From: Penelope pileata
Taxonomy: Eukaryota; Chordata; Aves; Galliformes; Cracidae
Length of the DNA: 64,000 nt
Direction: 5' to 3'
NCBI GenBank assembly: GCA_013396635.1
Contig: WBMW01005741.1
Span: forward strand, 686,039-750,038
Positions within the stretch are counted from its first letter, which is position 1; the number at the start of each line of letters is the position of its first letter. A program made the translations under genes and the position numbers. Positions 22,252-35,718 of this stretch are shown in pieces. The notes under the pieces are model-generated. The model had not been told where the DNA came from. It did no database searches and saw nothing but the letters and a program-made list of their open reading frames with translations.

Positions 22252-23471
22252 CATCTTCCTTTCTAGGTAAGTGACGCTTTGGTTTTCCTGTGCAGTAAGT
22301 ACTAGTTGACTGACCGTTGATGAACTGAGAAGGTGATGTTCCTCGGCTGAGAGGCGACAGCGAGGGGAGTCCAGTCTCAGATGTTCCTGGCTCTCGTGTT
22401 TGTTCACAAGTCCTTCTCATAAACACCTTTTGGAAGAAGGTGTGATCCAGTGATTGGGATGGTTAACCTGCATTGCTTTGTACCCTGTCAGTAAGTTGTT
22501 ACCTGTGTCGGGATGCTAATGGTATACATATGCGTACTGTTGTCCTGGGCTAATGGAATGTCACCTGTGATCAAAAGCCTGAATAATCTTTCTTTGTTGC
22601 CTGTCCCCTTGCCCATGCCAGTTTATAATGAGGTCAATCCCTGTGGCCCGTCTTTAGCTTGGGTGTTAAGAGGACAGTACTCATCCTGGAACAGGCCCTT
22701 GTGCCATTTCTGTCTTGTGGTGACTGTATGAAGGTAACTGTAGTGCCATAGTGCAGGTTACATGAGAACAACAGACTCAAGCAAGTGTGCTCACATCAGC
22801 CGAGCTGATCCCGTTTCAGACACCACGTTGTTGCGGTGCGTGAGCAGAGTCTGACAAAGTACTATTGAAAGTATTTTTATCGCTCTTGTTCTGAAGTTCT
22901 GATGGCCACATTTGAAATCAAGATTTATGTCGGTATGGACTTTTGCGTACAAGAAGGCTGTAGTTCATCCTTCCAATTTTCAAGCACCTCACAGTTACGT
23001 CTGCACCATAAAGCTTGTAGTGCACTGAGCACGGTGCTGGCTGCGAAACAGCATTTTTTTGAGCATTTGGCTTTCCAAATCAGTTTTCATACAAATACTG
23101 TATGATTTAGTGTGGTTCTTCCTCTTAGTTTTTACATCCACAGACACTAGGCAGTATGCCAGATTCCGGTCTGGAAGACCAGCAAATAACAAGCTTGGAA
23201 ATGAAACTATAAGGAACAAGAGATTTTATGTGTATGGATACAAGTTCTAGTTATACTGAAACAAATAGACAGCTAGCTGCATAGGCATGGGTAACAGGAG
23301 TCTTGCCATTGATTTCCATCAGTCCGTGATCCCAAGGAAGCATATATTGGCTCTATTCTTTTTCCTCAACTACTGTAGGAAACAGTATTGAACAGCTGAT
23401 ATTCATATACATCATTTGTAGGGCGTGGGCTTCTGCTGACAATTGCAATGTTGTGGTCCTGGTCCTCACTG

Positions 23472-23833
23472 CGGCCTTTCAGTATTTAAAAGGAGATTAT
23501 AAACAGGAGGGGAACCAACTTTTCAAAAGGGTAGACAGTGATAGGACAAGGGGGCATGGATTTAAGCTGAAGAAGGGAAGGTTTAGATTAGACATCAGAG
23601 GGAAGTTCTTTACCGAGAGAGTGATGAGGTGCTGGCACCGGCTGCCCAGAGAGGCTGTGGATGCCCTGACCCTGGAGGTGTTCAAGACCAGGTTGGATGG
23701 GGTCCTGGGTAATCTGATCCAGTGCCAGATTTGGAGGTTGGTGGCCCTGCCTGTGGCAGAGGGATTGGAGCCTGATGATCCTTGGGGTCCCTTCCAACCC
23801 AGGCCATTCTATGATTCTGTGATTCTATGATTT
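23472..23833 (+). mobile_element. CR1 LINE, ORF2 C-terminus and 3' end
   Basis: This is the only CR1 copy on the plus strand. The frame from about 23530 to 23710 encodes the end of ORF2 (words KGRFRLDIRGKFFTERV and CWHRLPREAVDA, then EVFKTRLDGVLGNL), close to the known CR1 C-terminal consensus. It is followed by the 3' untranslated part with CTTCCAACCCAGGCC and the terminal repeat ATTCTATGATTCTGTGATTCTATGATT. It is 5'-truncated at about 23472. The near-intact frame and clear tail suggest moderate age. Confidence 0.95.
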
Positions 23834-25769
23834 AGAGAAGTTGTCGAGATTACCTGCAGTATCTTAGTGGATTGAGCTACGGAAAGAAGAGCTGACATTG
23901 GTTGTGGATATGCCCTAAACAACAGGTTTTGTAGTAACCATGCTTGGGAAATGCCATGTTATCATTGCTTAGCATTCCTGCTGTGATATTCCTGCTGGCT
24001 CTGCAGAGGAATTGTGTTGAATAACAGAGATTGTTTTAAAAAGAGAAAATAAATGGGAAAAATAGTTTCTCTGTGTGGGCCAACTGGAATAGTAAGTGTT
24101 TGAGAAGCTGTTTGGGGACTGGGTGAGTTTGAGATACAGAGGTGAACCATTCAGCTAAGAAAAAGAGAGGAAGGAGCGTAAGAGGAGAACAAAGAGTATT
24201 CATATTTTAGACTGCACTGATGTTTTCTGTCTTAATTCCATCACTTCTGCAGCTTTAATCTGACTGTTATGTAACACAAAGATGGTTCTTTTGCTGTTGC
24301 GTTATCTGGGGCAGATATTACCTGGGGGACAGACTGAGGCTTGCGGCTGTTCCCTGTGTCCTGCAGGCTGTGCGAGTGGAGGAAGCCCTCTTTCTGTAAC
24401 GCCTCTGTCACTGGCCTGTGCATACCAAGTTTTTGGGCATCTCTTCATATCAGGAATGTTCACCTGGCTGCCTTGCCTGAAGTAGTGTAGGGCACTTTGT
24501 GGTCTAACCTAGTCCCTTTGGATTTAGATTACCTCAAAGAACTTTACTGCTAGCATAATGCTTAAATTTCCCTCTGATGAGCTTCAGGATGCACATCAGA
24601 AGAACAAATGTGAAAAAATGAAAAGCAGATAGTCTAGTGTTTTAGCTGAGCTCAGTAGGGTTTTCAGCTCAGAAGATGACAGACCGAAACCTGGCATCCC
24701 CACCACCCTGACACTTTAATGTATTTGGATTCCTGTTGCACATTGCAGCCATGACAGACAATTGTAGGCCAGAGACACTCCATGCAGAGACATCAGGCAA
24801 AAAAGCTGTGCAATTAGTTCAGCAGCTGCAGAGCCAGAGAGAATCATCTTCTGTTGGTGTCCAGATGCAGAGTGCAGGGAAAAAAATTCTGTCACATTGA
24901 CTACAGCTGAGTCCTATTGCATAACCGAGGCTTTGGCATCACCACTAGGGGGTAAGGATTTCTGCTTTCCCTGGCCTAAAAAGAAAAGGAACTCGTCCTT
25001 GTTCCACAGCTGGAAAAGTCAAAGTGAGATTTGGCATACTTGGGACACATGGGTCCTTGGAATCCATGTCTTCCTCTGGCATCTCTTCCTGCGTGCTCTC
25101 ATAACAGGAGCATCTTGAAAACACACTCTTCTTGCTTCTCAGCTGTAGTAGCATATTTGTCTGTGGGTCTGTGCTGCTGAGCACATCCAAACACTTGCTG
25201 TAGGAAATCTCTTTCCTTGCTCTCTTTTGCTTTGTTACTTTTTAGCCAGATGAGTGTTCCAATCTCATTTATATTACAGTCCCACAAAAAGCTGCTGTTG
25301 CATCCTATGCGTAATCCACATAGATGCAATGATAAGTGATAGGGGAGAAGAAAGGCTATGATAGGATTGGTAACATCTTATGTCAAATATGACTTTAATT
25401 ACTTGTTGCTCTTTTCATTTCCTTTTTTTTTTTCCTTCATAGCTACTGCTGTCCTGATGCAATAGTATCATTAGTTTATAAAGACTCAAACATCATTGGG
25501 TTTTACAAACGTAAATAGATATGGGGTTCCTTTTCATTGGTATCCCATTCTCCAAAATCTCGATGCTTACGAATTTATCTAAAAGGCTTAATTGAGTTTC
25601 TTTCGTAGTCATATGACTCAGAGAGCTGGCGCTTTTAAGAAAGCCATGAAGCTGTGGTGATACTGAATAAATCAGTCAAGCTGCTGTTTCTTCAAACAGC
25701 ATCCTTTTATGGACACTGGGGAGCAAGGAAGAAGTCTTTGCCCGGCCAGGATTACAAAAGAAATCGTCG

Positions 25770-26015
25770 CATCATTTATGGCAGCCTCCTTATCATTATC
25801 ATTAGAGCTAATGCCATCATCATTTTCCCCAGTGAAAGCAGGGCCTCTGGGGCCTCTCTGCTTCCTGACAGTGGAGACACCCATGTGCATATTAATACGC
25901 AGCTTTGCTTATGCTAATGGCAGCTATTTGTAACATTAATATTTTCTTCCACCATAAAAAAATAACAATAATAATAATGCTTTGTCTTGAGGATTTGAGC
26001 GCTAATGCGCTTTGC
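25770..26015. promoter_or_regulatory. Candidate developmental enhancer
   Basis: A dense group of homeodomain and POU-like words lies here: ATTATCATTAGAGCTAATG, TGCATATTAATACG, ATGCTAATGG (octamer-like), AACATTAATATT and AATAATAATAATGC. The right edge carries a perfect short palindrome, AGCGC-TAAT-GCGCT, at 25998-26011 with TAAT as its centre. The adjacent DNA is free of repeats. This composition is typical of conserved non-coding elements near developmental regulators, but conservation was not tested. Confidence 0.3.
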
Positions 26016-29000
26016 AGGAGTGGAAGGGGAAGAGAAAAGCTTCTGACCTAATTTTTGTATCCTTGAGGGAAGGACCAAATTTGCAGATGGCATAGGTGCT
26101 GAAATGCTTGTTCTCCTCAAAAGCAGTGTGAAGGTCAGTGGGGAAACTGGTCCACCTCACGCGCAAAGCAAGCGACAGCATCATTAAAGCTGATTGCTGA
26201 AAATTCCTGCTCAGAGGCACTCCTGGCACTGAATCAGCAGCAGGGCAGAGCTGGGTGCAGTCAGCCCTCAGGGAGTACCTCCTGTGCCCTGACATCCGCC
26301 TGTGGTGTGGCGTGAAGAGTACGTGTGGCTTCCCTTTGCTCCCAGGAGCAGATCTGTTCAGACCAGTGAAGAGGCTTTGTTACTGCCCCATCCCTGCAGA
26401 ACACCGCTGTCACTGTTTCTGTTGTGATGTCATCTCCATGCAGAAAGGAATGTTCAGCCCCAAACCCTTTTCAGTCTTACTGTAGTTGCCACAGTTATAG
26501 GAGCCACGCAAGGTGATCCTGCAACGTGAGGTGCTGTGCAAGGGCAGATCAGAAAGGCTGTTTATTTCCTCAAAGGGCCTGCAGTTTTCTAAGCTCTCAA
26601 GTGTATGGATTTGGACTGCTGAGAGTACCTGTTTTATTTTCAAGCTCCGTTCTTTTCTGTGGCCTTTTCCCAAAAGTTCAAATGATGTAGAAAGTACAGG
26701 GAAAACTGAAAAAAAAGAGTTGAAACATCATCAGGTTTGCTCCCCAACTCTGAGACGCTGTTGGACTGTTCTGTGACATGGGGGTAAAGCCTTCCTGCTC
26801 TACAGCACAGGTGCTGAATTGTTAGCATTTGGTTTTATGCAAGTAAATAAAGAAATTTTAAAAAGTAAAAGATTTTTGAAGGGTGAGGGAGTCAGAACAT
26901 TTCAAAATGTCTGTGATTAGCTACTCTGGGAGCATATGTTGATATTTAATGGGCCCCTCAGTGATAATTTTAGTAGCTTTTCCTGATACCTGACAAATAC
27001 TGAACGTTGTGTACTTAATTTTGTTTTAATTAACAACTCTTTAAGGAAGATGTCAGTGATGTTCCAGGAGCCTGTTGTTTATTTGGGAGTAGGGGGACAC
27101 TGTGTTTCTTGTCGTGAAACGAAAGACAGGAAGATGATATTTGTCTGGGTGAAACCGTATGACTTGGACAAGGATCTGTCTTCTCTTACATCTCTTCTGG
27201 TTTGAACTGTCTAGAGCCCCTCTTTCTGCATTAAGGGCTTACAGTGGTATCTACCTTTTTATTTCATGACATGAAGGGAAGGAGGAAGGAAAAGATCAAA
27301 CAATCTATTGAATCCATATGTTACAGGATTTGGTCAGAGGAGAAGAAAACAACAAGAAAAACAGCCCTAAGGTTACTTCCCTTTCAGAGCTGGTGTTCAG
27401 AGATGTCCCTTCCCAGTATCAGGTTGTCTGGCTGTCCCAAAACAAGAGACTGACTTCCAAATTGCCACGTAACTCAGAACCGACTGACACTGTCTTCCCC
27501 AATGTACAAACAATCAATCAGCATGAACAGTTCCCAGATAGCTGCGTTTGTTGTTGTTTGCATCCAGGTTCAAGACATGTGAAGGTTACAATTTCATGCT
27601 TTTCAGTAAATACCCAGGGGTTAATGAGATTCTCTTCTTATAGAGAGCTGAAACTTTCTTGAAGCTTCATGAGAGCTGAACCCATATATCACAAATTGAA
27701 TGACTTGTGTCAAAATTAGGAGTTTTGGGAATACTTTAAAAACAACAAATAAATGCTGACAGCTTAAAATAAAATAAAAATGACACCCACTTTAAGTACT
27801 CCAGTTCAAATAATGCTAAATCTAAAAACAACTGCAAGTATTCTACTCTAGTGTTTGCAGTTCTCTTGTATCACAGCCTTTACTGCACAAAAACCTCTGA
27901 ACGAACCTTACAGGAGGTTGAATGTGTGTTTTATTTTTGGAACTTCTTGTGCATTATTGCAGAAACATAACACGGAGCCCACTGGAGCCTTGTTGGTTTT
28001 AAGAAGGAAACAAGTTGGCTTCAATAGAGGAAAGGAGAAAGTTTCAGCTTTCCTTTACGAAGATGGTTCTGCAGTAAATTCTACTGTTTGCCATCTTTGT
28101 GTAAATTTGCTATTGCTTCATTGCTCTGGTTTTAAACTAGGTGATGTAAGAAGAAAAGTTCCCCTGTAGATAAAGGACAGTCATGGTCCTGGTAGAAACA
28201 CACTGACAATTATTCAAGGGTTTTTTAAAACAGGCTCTGAGGTGTAGAAACCTTAAAGGAAAACATGTATTCTTATGGCAAGGAGCATGAGGCTGAATCT
28301 GTGTTACGCAGACATCTCCATGGCCAGATCTAGTCAGCAAAATCACTCGGTTTGGCTGCACAGCTCTGTCTCAAATAGATGGAGATGTTAGGTCCGTTTG
28401 TACGTTCTCTGTGTCTGCATTGGCAGGATTCCCTAAATACCTGTGGAGAGGCACAAGGTATTTGTCAAGTGCAGTGGCATAAAAGAGATGTCATGGAAAA
28501 TGATAGCACTGGCAGTGCAGCACTGAGGAAGGCAGTAAGCCTTTATGGATTCTCTGTTACCTGTGAGTAACATGCATTGATATTCCCTCTCTTGGCTACT
28601 GGATGCTTTTAGGATGCAAAGAAAAATAGTACTAAAGGGAATACCTGGGTTCGCTGACTGTAGAACTTACTCAAAATGCACAGGTAATTGTGCTTGTGTT
28701 GTGACTTGTGCAGAAAGATGGTGCAAAATGCTGGTGGGAAGGGGCAGTATGGTGGCAGGGGCACCAGTGGCAAAGGGAAAGTACGAGGTCAGGGGAGAGA
28801 TCATTCCTTTTGTGTATCTGCCCCTGTGAATGCCTCTGCCCGTTGCTAGTAAGTGGGGGATATCCTCCTCCTGGTTGCTTGCTCCCTAAGCTTTGCAGGG
28901 TCTGAGTTGGGTTAAGCACCTGCCCTTAATTGCAGCCTAGGCTCTTGCACAGTAATGAAGTATTTAACTAAGTCATGATGAAAGTCATTCATAGCAACTG

Positions 29001-29143
29001 AGATGGCTTATTGCACGTGATATCTTTGTATGTGGGCCTGAGCTCAAGTAACATCCTTTCTCAAGGAGCCCAAAAGAAGTCTCCGTCGCCAGGTGGCTTC
29101 TCCGTGACGATTTCTACTTGGCTTCCCACAGCAAACGTGGTAC

Positions 29144-29170
29144 AAAGCTTGGCAGAGACTGCCAAGCTTT
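29144..29170. repeat. Perfect inverted repeat (12 bp arms, 3 nt loop)
   Basis: AAAGCTTGGCAG (29144-29155) and CTGCCAAGCTTT (29159-29170) are exact reverse complements around an AGA loop. With one bulged A the pairing extends three more bases (ACA with TGT). It could form a compact cruciform or RNA hairpin. The stem is too short for a microRNA precursor. Confidence 0.85.
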
Positions 29171-29329
29171 TGTTCGTGCCTCAGGGATGCCTAGGATAGG
29201 TGAGATCCCCAGTGTAGGTCTCTTGATTCAAAGAGTGCTTGGTTTAGCTCTCTGTCCCTCAACCATGCACGTCAGCTCTGCATCTTTTGCCCCCTCATGA
29301 CATCAACTCCCAGGCTGGAGCTCATTTGA

Positions 29330-29420
29330 CACTAAGGTTAATTTTCTTTAGCCACTGACAGACTGATTTAAGTGTCAGCTCATTATGATGGCATTCTAAT
29401 TAAAGCCCCATGATAGCCTT
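29330..29420. promoter_or_regulatory. Candidate regulatory element
   Basis: Within 90 bp there are GGTTAATTTTC, CACTGACAGACTG (MEIS/TGIF core TGACAG), TCTAATTAAAG (homeodomain core) and GCCTTTGACC (TCF/LEF-like CTTTGA). This mix resembles vertebrate developmental enhancers. It is inference from motif density alone. Confidence 0.25.
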
Positions 29421-31817
29421 TGACCTCAAAAAATGACTTGGGAGAGAAGAAGCAAACAGGATGATAAGCTTCGATACTGGCACATGGGAGGAAATATATT
29501 CTGCCTGACGTCTGTGGGTGTCAACTCCAGTTTTATCAGATTGTCCTCTGGGAAGGACTGGTTATTAGTATTTATCTCCCTGAGAAAAAATCAGCAGCAC
29601 TGATTTCTTTTGCTTCAAAGAGAGTTGTACCTTCTTGCCAGGAATAGATTTAGTCCTCTGCCTTCATTTTCAAGGTGTGTTTTGTGTAGTTTCTCTTCCA
29701 GAAGAATTGATCACTTCCACTACTATATGGAAGATCAAACCTTTACTGGGATGTAGGAGTTCTTCCAAGCCCATGCAGGCACAAGAACTGATTTTTTTTT
29801 TTTTCCTTAGGCTATGGGTGGAAAAAAAAAGACTCTGGTAAAATAAGTTTTTTTGTAGTACGTATGTGTCTGCATCTACATGCTAGAAAAATTATCTCCT
29901 TTGTTTCTGATATGATGCAGCCTTTGAAAAAAAAGTGGGGCAGCCATCCCAGGTCTAAACGTGTAAGTCCTGCACAGCATCAGGGCTATCTGCTGTCCAA
30001 AGCAGATCTTTTCAGCAAAGCTATTACAAAAATGCACAAACTCAATACATCCTAGCTAGGAGTACTCTCTGCCAAATGATTTAGTCTCGTTGTTGTGGTC
30101 ATTGAATCATGCCATTCCCTTTGCACATTACTAAGGGTTCTCACTTTCTATTGCCCCTCTTCCTTCCCTCTCCTCTCCTTTAATAGCTTTTACCCTCTCC
30201 CACGTCACTGGCCGTGTCCTCAAAGCTTATAGGGGATAATACATCCTTTTCTCTAACTTTGGCTCCAGCTTTCTTACCTTGTAGTGGAGAAGTGGAAAAC
30301 GCGAAGAAAAATGAGTGAGAAATGGAAACTGCAAGTGCTGGTGGGTCAAACTTTTCCTTCACTAGATCCTGGTAGCTTGACATGCCTCAGTTGCTTTATT
30401 TAATAAGTCAGACACTATGCTCTTAGCACATGTGAATAGTAGTTTCTTTTGCAGTGAGGGTTTTCCTTCCCATATCTCACTCAATTACTTACTGTGTGGG
30501 CTGTGTGCTAGCACAAAACAAGGGCTCTGAGCCTGAGGTATCAGTGGGCAAGCCAATGTGGGAGGATAAAGCTAGGATGGGGAAGTACTAGGTCTGCAGT
30601 CATGGAATGAAGAAATCATGCTGTTTTTTTACTGTCAGTAAAGGAGCCTGGAGGACATGATCCATTTGAAGTGAAAAGCAGTGGCAATCACATAGTATTT
30701 TTTTTCCTTTTCTGACCATGCCTGGTACAGCTGAGGATGTCCCTTGGTACACTAGGTCTGTGGCTGAAACCCTGCAGAACACGTGTGTAAAACTCATGGT
30801 TTTTAGTTGAACAGGGAGAGGTAGGTTTGCCCTTCATGGAAAAGGTGAATAAATAAAGCAGAGAGTAGAGGTTTTCAGTGAAGGTATCATAGTAAGTCAG
30901 TGTCAGAATGTGCTAGAACTTGGTTATTGTACTTCAGACTTGACCCAAAGTTCACTGAAATAATTTAATCTTTGGTAAGAGTCAGACCTAGTTGATTTTT
31001 TTTTGCATACAGGAAAATACCAGTTAATTGAAACAGAAACCTTGGATGGAATTATCCTCATTTCAACAAGATGATGCCTGGAAGAGTTTCACCTTTCCAG
31101 ATTTAAATGCCTAGCTGAGCTAGAGATGGCACAGGGGCCTGGGAGCCAAGTGACTCAGCTGGGACTGGGGAGAAGGGGAATGAGCCCTGGGGGAAGTTGT
31201 TCTGAATTGAATAGAGGCTGGAAAATGAAAGGCTGATATCCAGAACATTGACTCTAGCTGAGGGTGATGCCTTGCTTTTGCATTTGGAGGAGAATGAGGA
31301 GCAGGGAAGGGCGTTAGCTCATTGTGGTCCAAATTGAGGCTGGATGTGGAACGGGAATGATTTCTTAGCAAGTGATGAAGGATGGAGGACTTTTCTGCCT
31401 GCCCCTTCTGAGGACAGGCATTCAGGCTGTCCGCATCAAGCCTGCAAGAAGCCACTTAGAGCAGGACTGATTTTCAGAAGGAACAGAGAAGAACTTCTTG
31501 TAATAATCAGATGCTGAAGTAGTGTTCCAAATAGCATTTAATCTTACAATTATTGGCTTTTGTGAGTGTCCCCTCCTCTACATGCATACATGCATGCAGG
31601 CACATACTCATTGCTATCTCCATCATCTTTAAATAAATTAGAGTAAAATGCTTCATTACAGAGACTTTCAGCTAGGAGTGTGGCCCCTAGGGGGTTTATT
31701 TTCGTACAAATGTATTATGCACAAGGTTGATCTGATCACAGGCAATTTGAACTATCTTTGCACCCCCAGGAAAATTCCTTTCATAAATGTAAATGATGTG
31801 ACACTCCAAAGAACAGG

Positions 31818-31860
31818 AAAAAAAAAGGGGGGGGGGAGGGAGAGAAGAAAAGAAAGAAAG
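31818..31860. repeat. A-run, G-run and GAAA purine tract
   Basis: A 9-base A run is followed by a 10-base G run, then GGGAGAGAAG and AAAGAAAG units. The tract is all purine over about 40 bp. Confidence 0.85.
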
Positions 31861-31953
31861 AGTCTTTGCGTTGGTGGAAAGGAGATTATGGGCATTTGCA
31901 GACATGCTGGGTCCCAGGTGCAGGACACGAGCTGTCAGAGCTCTTTCACCTGC

Positions 31954-31974
31954 CCTCCTCCTCCTCCTCCTCTC
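31954..31974. repeat. (CTC)n microsatellite
   Basis: Six to seven CTC units occur in a row. It is an ordinary trinucleotide repeat. Confidence 0.85.
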
Positions 31975-33568
31975 ATAGCATAACCTTCCCGTAGAACAGC
32001 AAACTGTTGCAAGGTGCTGGAGGGGGAGAGTGTTGCATTAAATACAGTTTGAGATTATAATAATTGTTTCTATGGCAACAAGAAAATGCCCTCCATGGCT
32101 TTTATTTGTGTTTTGAGCAAGAGGCACAAAGTGAAGGTTTGTAAACAGAAGGCAGTGGATGAGATGCAAGCAGGGGGCTTCGTGGTGCCCTGCCCATGGT
32201 GCTGGCCCACCTGGGCACACGTTTCTTCTGCTGTGTTTGGGCCAAGATTTCTTCAGCCTTGATTCAGTCAGTTCCAACTCTGATTTTGGACTTTGCTAGA
32301 ACAGGAAAGAAAGCAAGAGGACAACATTTTGTGCTTCTCCAGGTCCTTCGTTACTGATCTGTTCAGCAGTGCCACAGGCTCGAATAGCCTGGCCTTTCAC
32401 CAGGGAGCGAGCACAGCTTGTTTCTCCGTGGGATTCCCCATCCTGCACCATCGGAGGAGCCCACTCCTGACCCTGCAGGGATCTCCCTGGTAGAAGTAAT
32501 AAGCATGGAGGACAAGTTAATCCCCACTTTCATAGAATATTAATCCTCCATTCACAGGAATTCGCTGGGCAGAAAGATGCACTGTAACTGAAACCTCTTC
32601 AGCTTCCCCTCACCAGCACTGCACAGAAAGGCCCATCTATTATTAAAAACCCTATTAGTTGTGGTAAGATTGTACCACTCCCTCTCACTGTAGCTGCTGA
32701 GCGTTATCTAATTGGTTTTTATTACTACGCCGTCCCTGGGAGCATGTGGAGCTCAAATGCACATTTGCTAAAACATTTGTGTTCCCTCATCCTTGTTGGG
32801 GATGCTTTTAGACCATTTAAGGTTTTGTCAGCAGGATTAAAAAACAGAGAGCAAGAGAGGAAAAACACTGAGGGAGATGTTTCCCGGGCTGGGGAGGATG
32901 TGGAGAATGGAGACAAGTAGGCAGGCCCAGGAGGCTCAGTTTGGCTGATCCCCACAGGTCTTCCAGTGGTCTTGCCCCTAAAGGCACACACGCTTTGTGT
33001 TCCCTAGCAAGTCAGATGCTGGGACGTGGCGAATGTGCTTGGGCAGGGAGTTCTCTGACCAGGTTCTTGGGGTTTCCATGCCTGCCTTTGTGCTTCTGTT
33101 CTCCTATTTGTTTGAGCTGATGAGCATTCTCTGGGCTGATGGTTCTCTTGCAATGGGTTTGGGAGTAGTGGGGATTATTTAGACTCTCTGCTTGCTATAG
33201 TGTCTGAGCTCCTCTGTGTCCATGCAGAAGAGATTCTTAACACATCACCTAAACCACACGTGCTGCAAGTACCCAAAGGAATAACCACCCTACCCTGTGT
33301 CACGCACAGCTCCAGCAGCAGTGGTTTCTCACTTGCTTTGTGCCAGCATTTGCACGGCTCCGGCTGGATGTGTGATATTTGCACGCAGAGATGTGCTGGC
33401 TCTCTGACTGATGGTGTTTGGGTGATGGGATGCCACACGGACTCGAAGGTGTTTCAGTGCTGGGAGAGGTTGGTGAGATTTCTGTGTACTCCCAGGCAAC
33501 ACAGGCATCTCTCTCTTTTTGAAATGAACGGATGGCAAGGAACCAAGCCCAGTGAGGCATTTCTGGGG

Positions 33569-33580
33569 AAAAAAAAAAAN
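33569..33580. other. A run ending in a single n
   Basis: Eleven A bases run into one undetermined base. The flanks show no duplication, so this looks like homopolymer length uncertainty rather than a contig overlap. Confidence 0.7.
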
Positions 33581-35718
33581 TTCATCTCCTAAATACATTA
33601 CACATTTTAGACCCAGAGTCCTTAGCAGTAGGTGCAGATAAGGCTCCTTGTGAAGTGTGATGTGACTGCCTTCTACATGCGAGCTGTCTAGCCAGGGGAG
33701 TGTAACAGCCTGATACATGTGCTCTGCGTGGCCATTAAACGAGCTGTAATGCAGCATCACCACTTGCTCAATTCAGACCAGGACATTCTAGTTTTTGTGG
33801 TCACTGATCAAATGAAATTGTTTGTTACGACTGGGCAGTTTGGTGTGTGGTCTTGATTTCATTCATTCATTTCCCAGGCACTGCCGCCTTGCACCAAGCA
33901 GGAGAAGTTTAGATAGGGATTTCAGTTGTTCGAGCAGGGCAGCGTGAATCTGTGTTTTGATAGTTTTACAGTGCCCTGGAACAGGCACTCGCGCCACTGG
34001 TACGTGCTAATGAGAGCAGAACAGTGTTTTGCAGGGATTAACACCCAGTGAGACGCGGGGGGACTCCCCCACGCTGCACAAAGGCTCTCTCCTCCTCGCT
34101 TTGTGCAGGCTGGCAGGGCACGCTCACACCAGGAGCTCTGGCAGGTTTCCTATGTCGCTTTTTCCCCCCCTTCACACAGTCTCCTACTGAGTGTTCTGAG
34201 TAAACAGGTTTCTCTCTTTCCTTTCTGGAAGAGGCTATTTCAGACTGCTCCGCTCTGCCTGTCAGTGTTTCACTTTAGTGCACAGAGGATGTTATTCTTC
34301 AAGCAGTGCCTGTTGTTCTAATGGGATCCATTTAAAGCAAACTCTACTGTAATTTCATTTTCCTTAGGGAGAGGGGGGGGAAAGTACTTTCTCCTTGGAG
34401 CTACATCCCTGCTACTAACTTCACATCTCTCACACAGGATCTGCAGCACTCTAATTTCTCTCTGAGATCACTGGAAAACCCTGGGAGCTGAGGGGCCCTG
34501 GAGGAGCATTTGCGGATGCGCTGCTGCTCCGCACCACTTCCCACAGCCTGAGCCCTGTCTCCTCTCCCTGGAGCAGCCTCAGCCATGGCTCTTGCTCCTG
34601 TTTGTTGTTTGGTCTGTGACAGCTAGACCATGCAGTCTGCAGCGGGCTGCACCTTGCATTCGATTGGAAACCACCAGGTGCAGAAGCTTCCGAGCCATTT
34701 TCTTTAATGAGCATGTTGCCTACTATGGTTTGGGGTTTGTAGTTTCTGGTTCCAGCACTGCCATTTACTGCCTGAAATCACTTGGGAGCCTCCCACACCA
34801 ATGAGTCTCCCCTTTCCCATAGCTGTAGTGCCTGAGACACTCTGTAGCTCTGGGCAGAAATTCAGAGAAGAGCTGCTGGGCAGCCAAGGGCCCCACAGCC
34901 CTATAATTCAGTTCCCCCCTAGTCTGAAAGTCCTCTGTGCATCAGCCTTCGGGGTGTGCAGAGAAGCTTGCCTGCTGGCTGGGGCATCCAGGGCGGGCTG
35001 AGACGTATGGGCAGCCAGGGGAGGGAGTTGTTCTCCTGTCTGAACCAGTTGATGTTTTCCTGTTGTGTGGGTTGGGATGTGTTGCTGGATTTGCTTTTGG
35101 TTTGATGTATTGTTTGTTGAATGGCTCGGGGGTTTGTATATAACATTGAAATGGCTGGGACCCGTGAGGGGTGCTTTTTTTTTCTTGGCATTTAAAAAGA
35201 AATCAAAATAGATGAGATGTTTTTTGCATAATTAAAGATCACACCTAAATCAAATGCTCTAGACCTCAGTCTCCTATTCCCCCACTTCCCACCCGTCTCC
35301 CCCTCCTACACGCATACAAAGTTCAGCTGTTTGGGAATGCAGTTGAGAATTTCCTACTGTCTGGAAAGCATGAACTAAACCTTTTTTTCCTTCTTTTTTC
35401 AGAGGAAAAACAACACCAATAATGTGCTGCGTACTCATGGTTCTTGTGTCAGTGCTGTAGCTGGCACTCCTCTCTAGTTTCGGTGTAGGTTATTTCTAAA
35501 TTACCCTAAACAGCCCATTCCCCTGCTCGGAGGTCAAGGTGAGTGCAGTGATAGCCAAGTCCCCTTGTTGGCAGCTCTCCGTGGGGAGAGACATTAACCT
35601 GCACGCCTCTCCCGCTCCTACTCCCTACAGCCTGTTATTAAACAAGGACAAGTGGGTAGCTTGTCTGTGTCTGTGTGTGAGAGCGCGACTCTGTCACCTG
35701 ATGCATACAGATGGCTTA

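Larger units (their letters stand above)
21471..23471. other. Non-coding DNA with T runs and a short CT repeat
   Basis: It contains a T/G-rich low-complexity stretch (21595-21631), a 16 base T run (21974-21989) and a (CT)8 repeat (22236-22251). No gene or transposon is recognised. Confidence 0.5.
23834..29329. other. Non-coding DNA with one candidate enhancer and one hairpin
   Basis: No gene or transposon is recognised. A motif-dense AT-rich segment lies at 25770-26015 and a perfect hairpin at 29144-29170, both listed separately. Open frames (27318-27662, 27855-28169 and others) have no recognisable domains. Confidence 0.5.

Noticed and set aside
29144..29170. Hairpin as a microRNA precursor
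   Set aside because: The stem is only 12-15 bp with a 3 nt loop; precursors need about 22 bp or more of stem.
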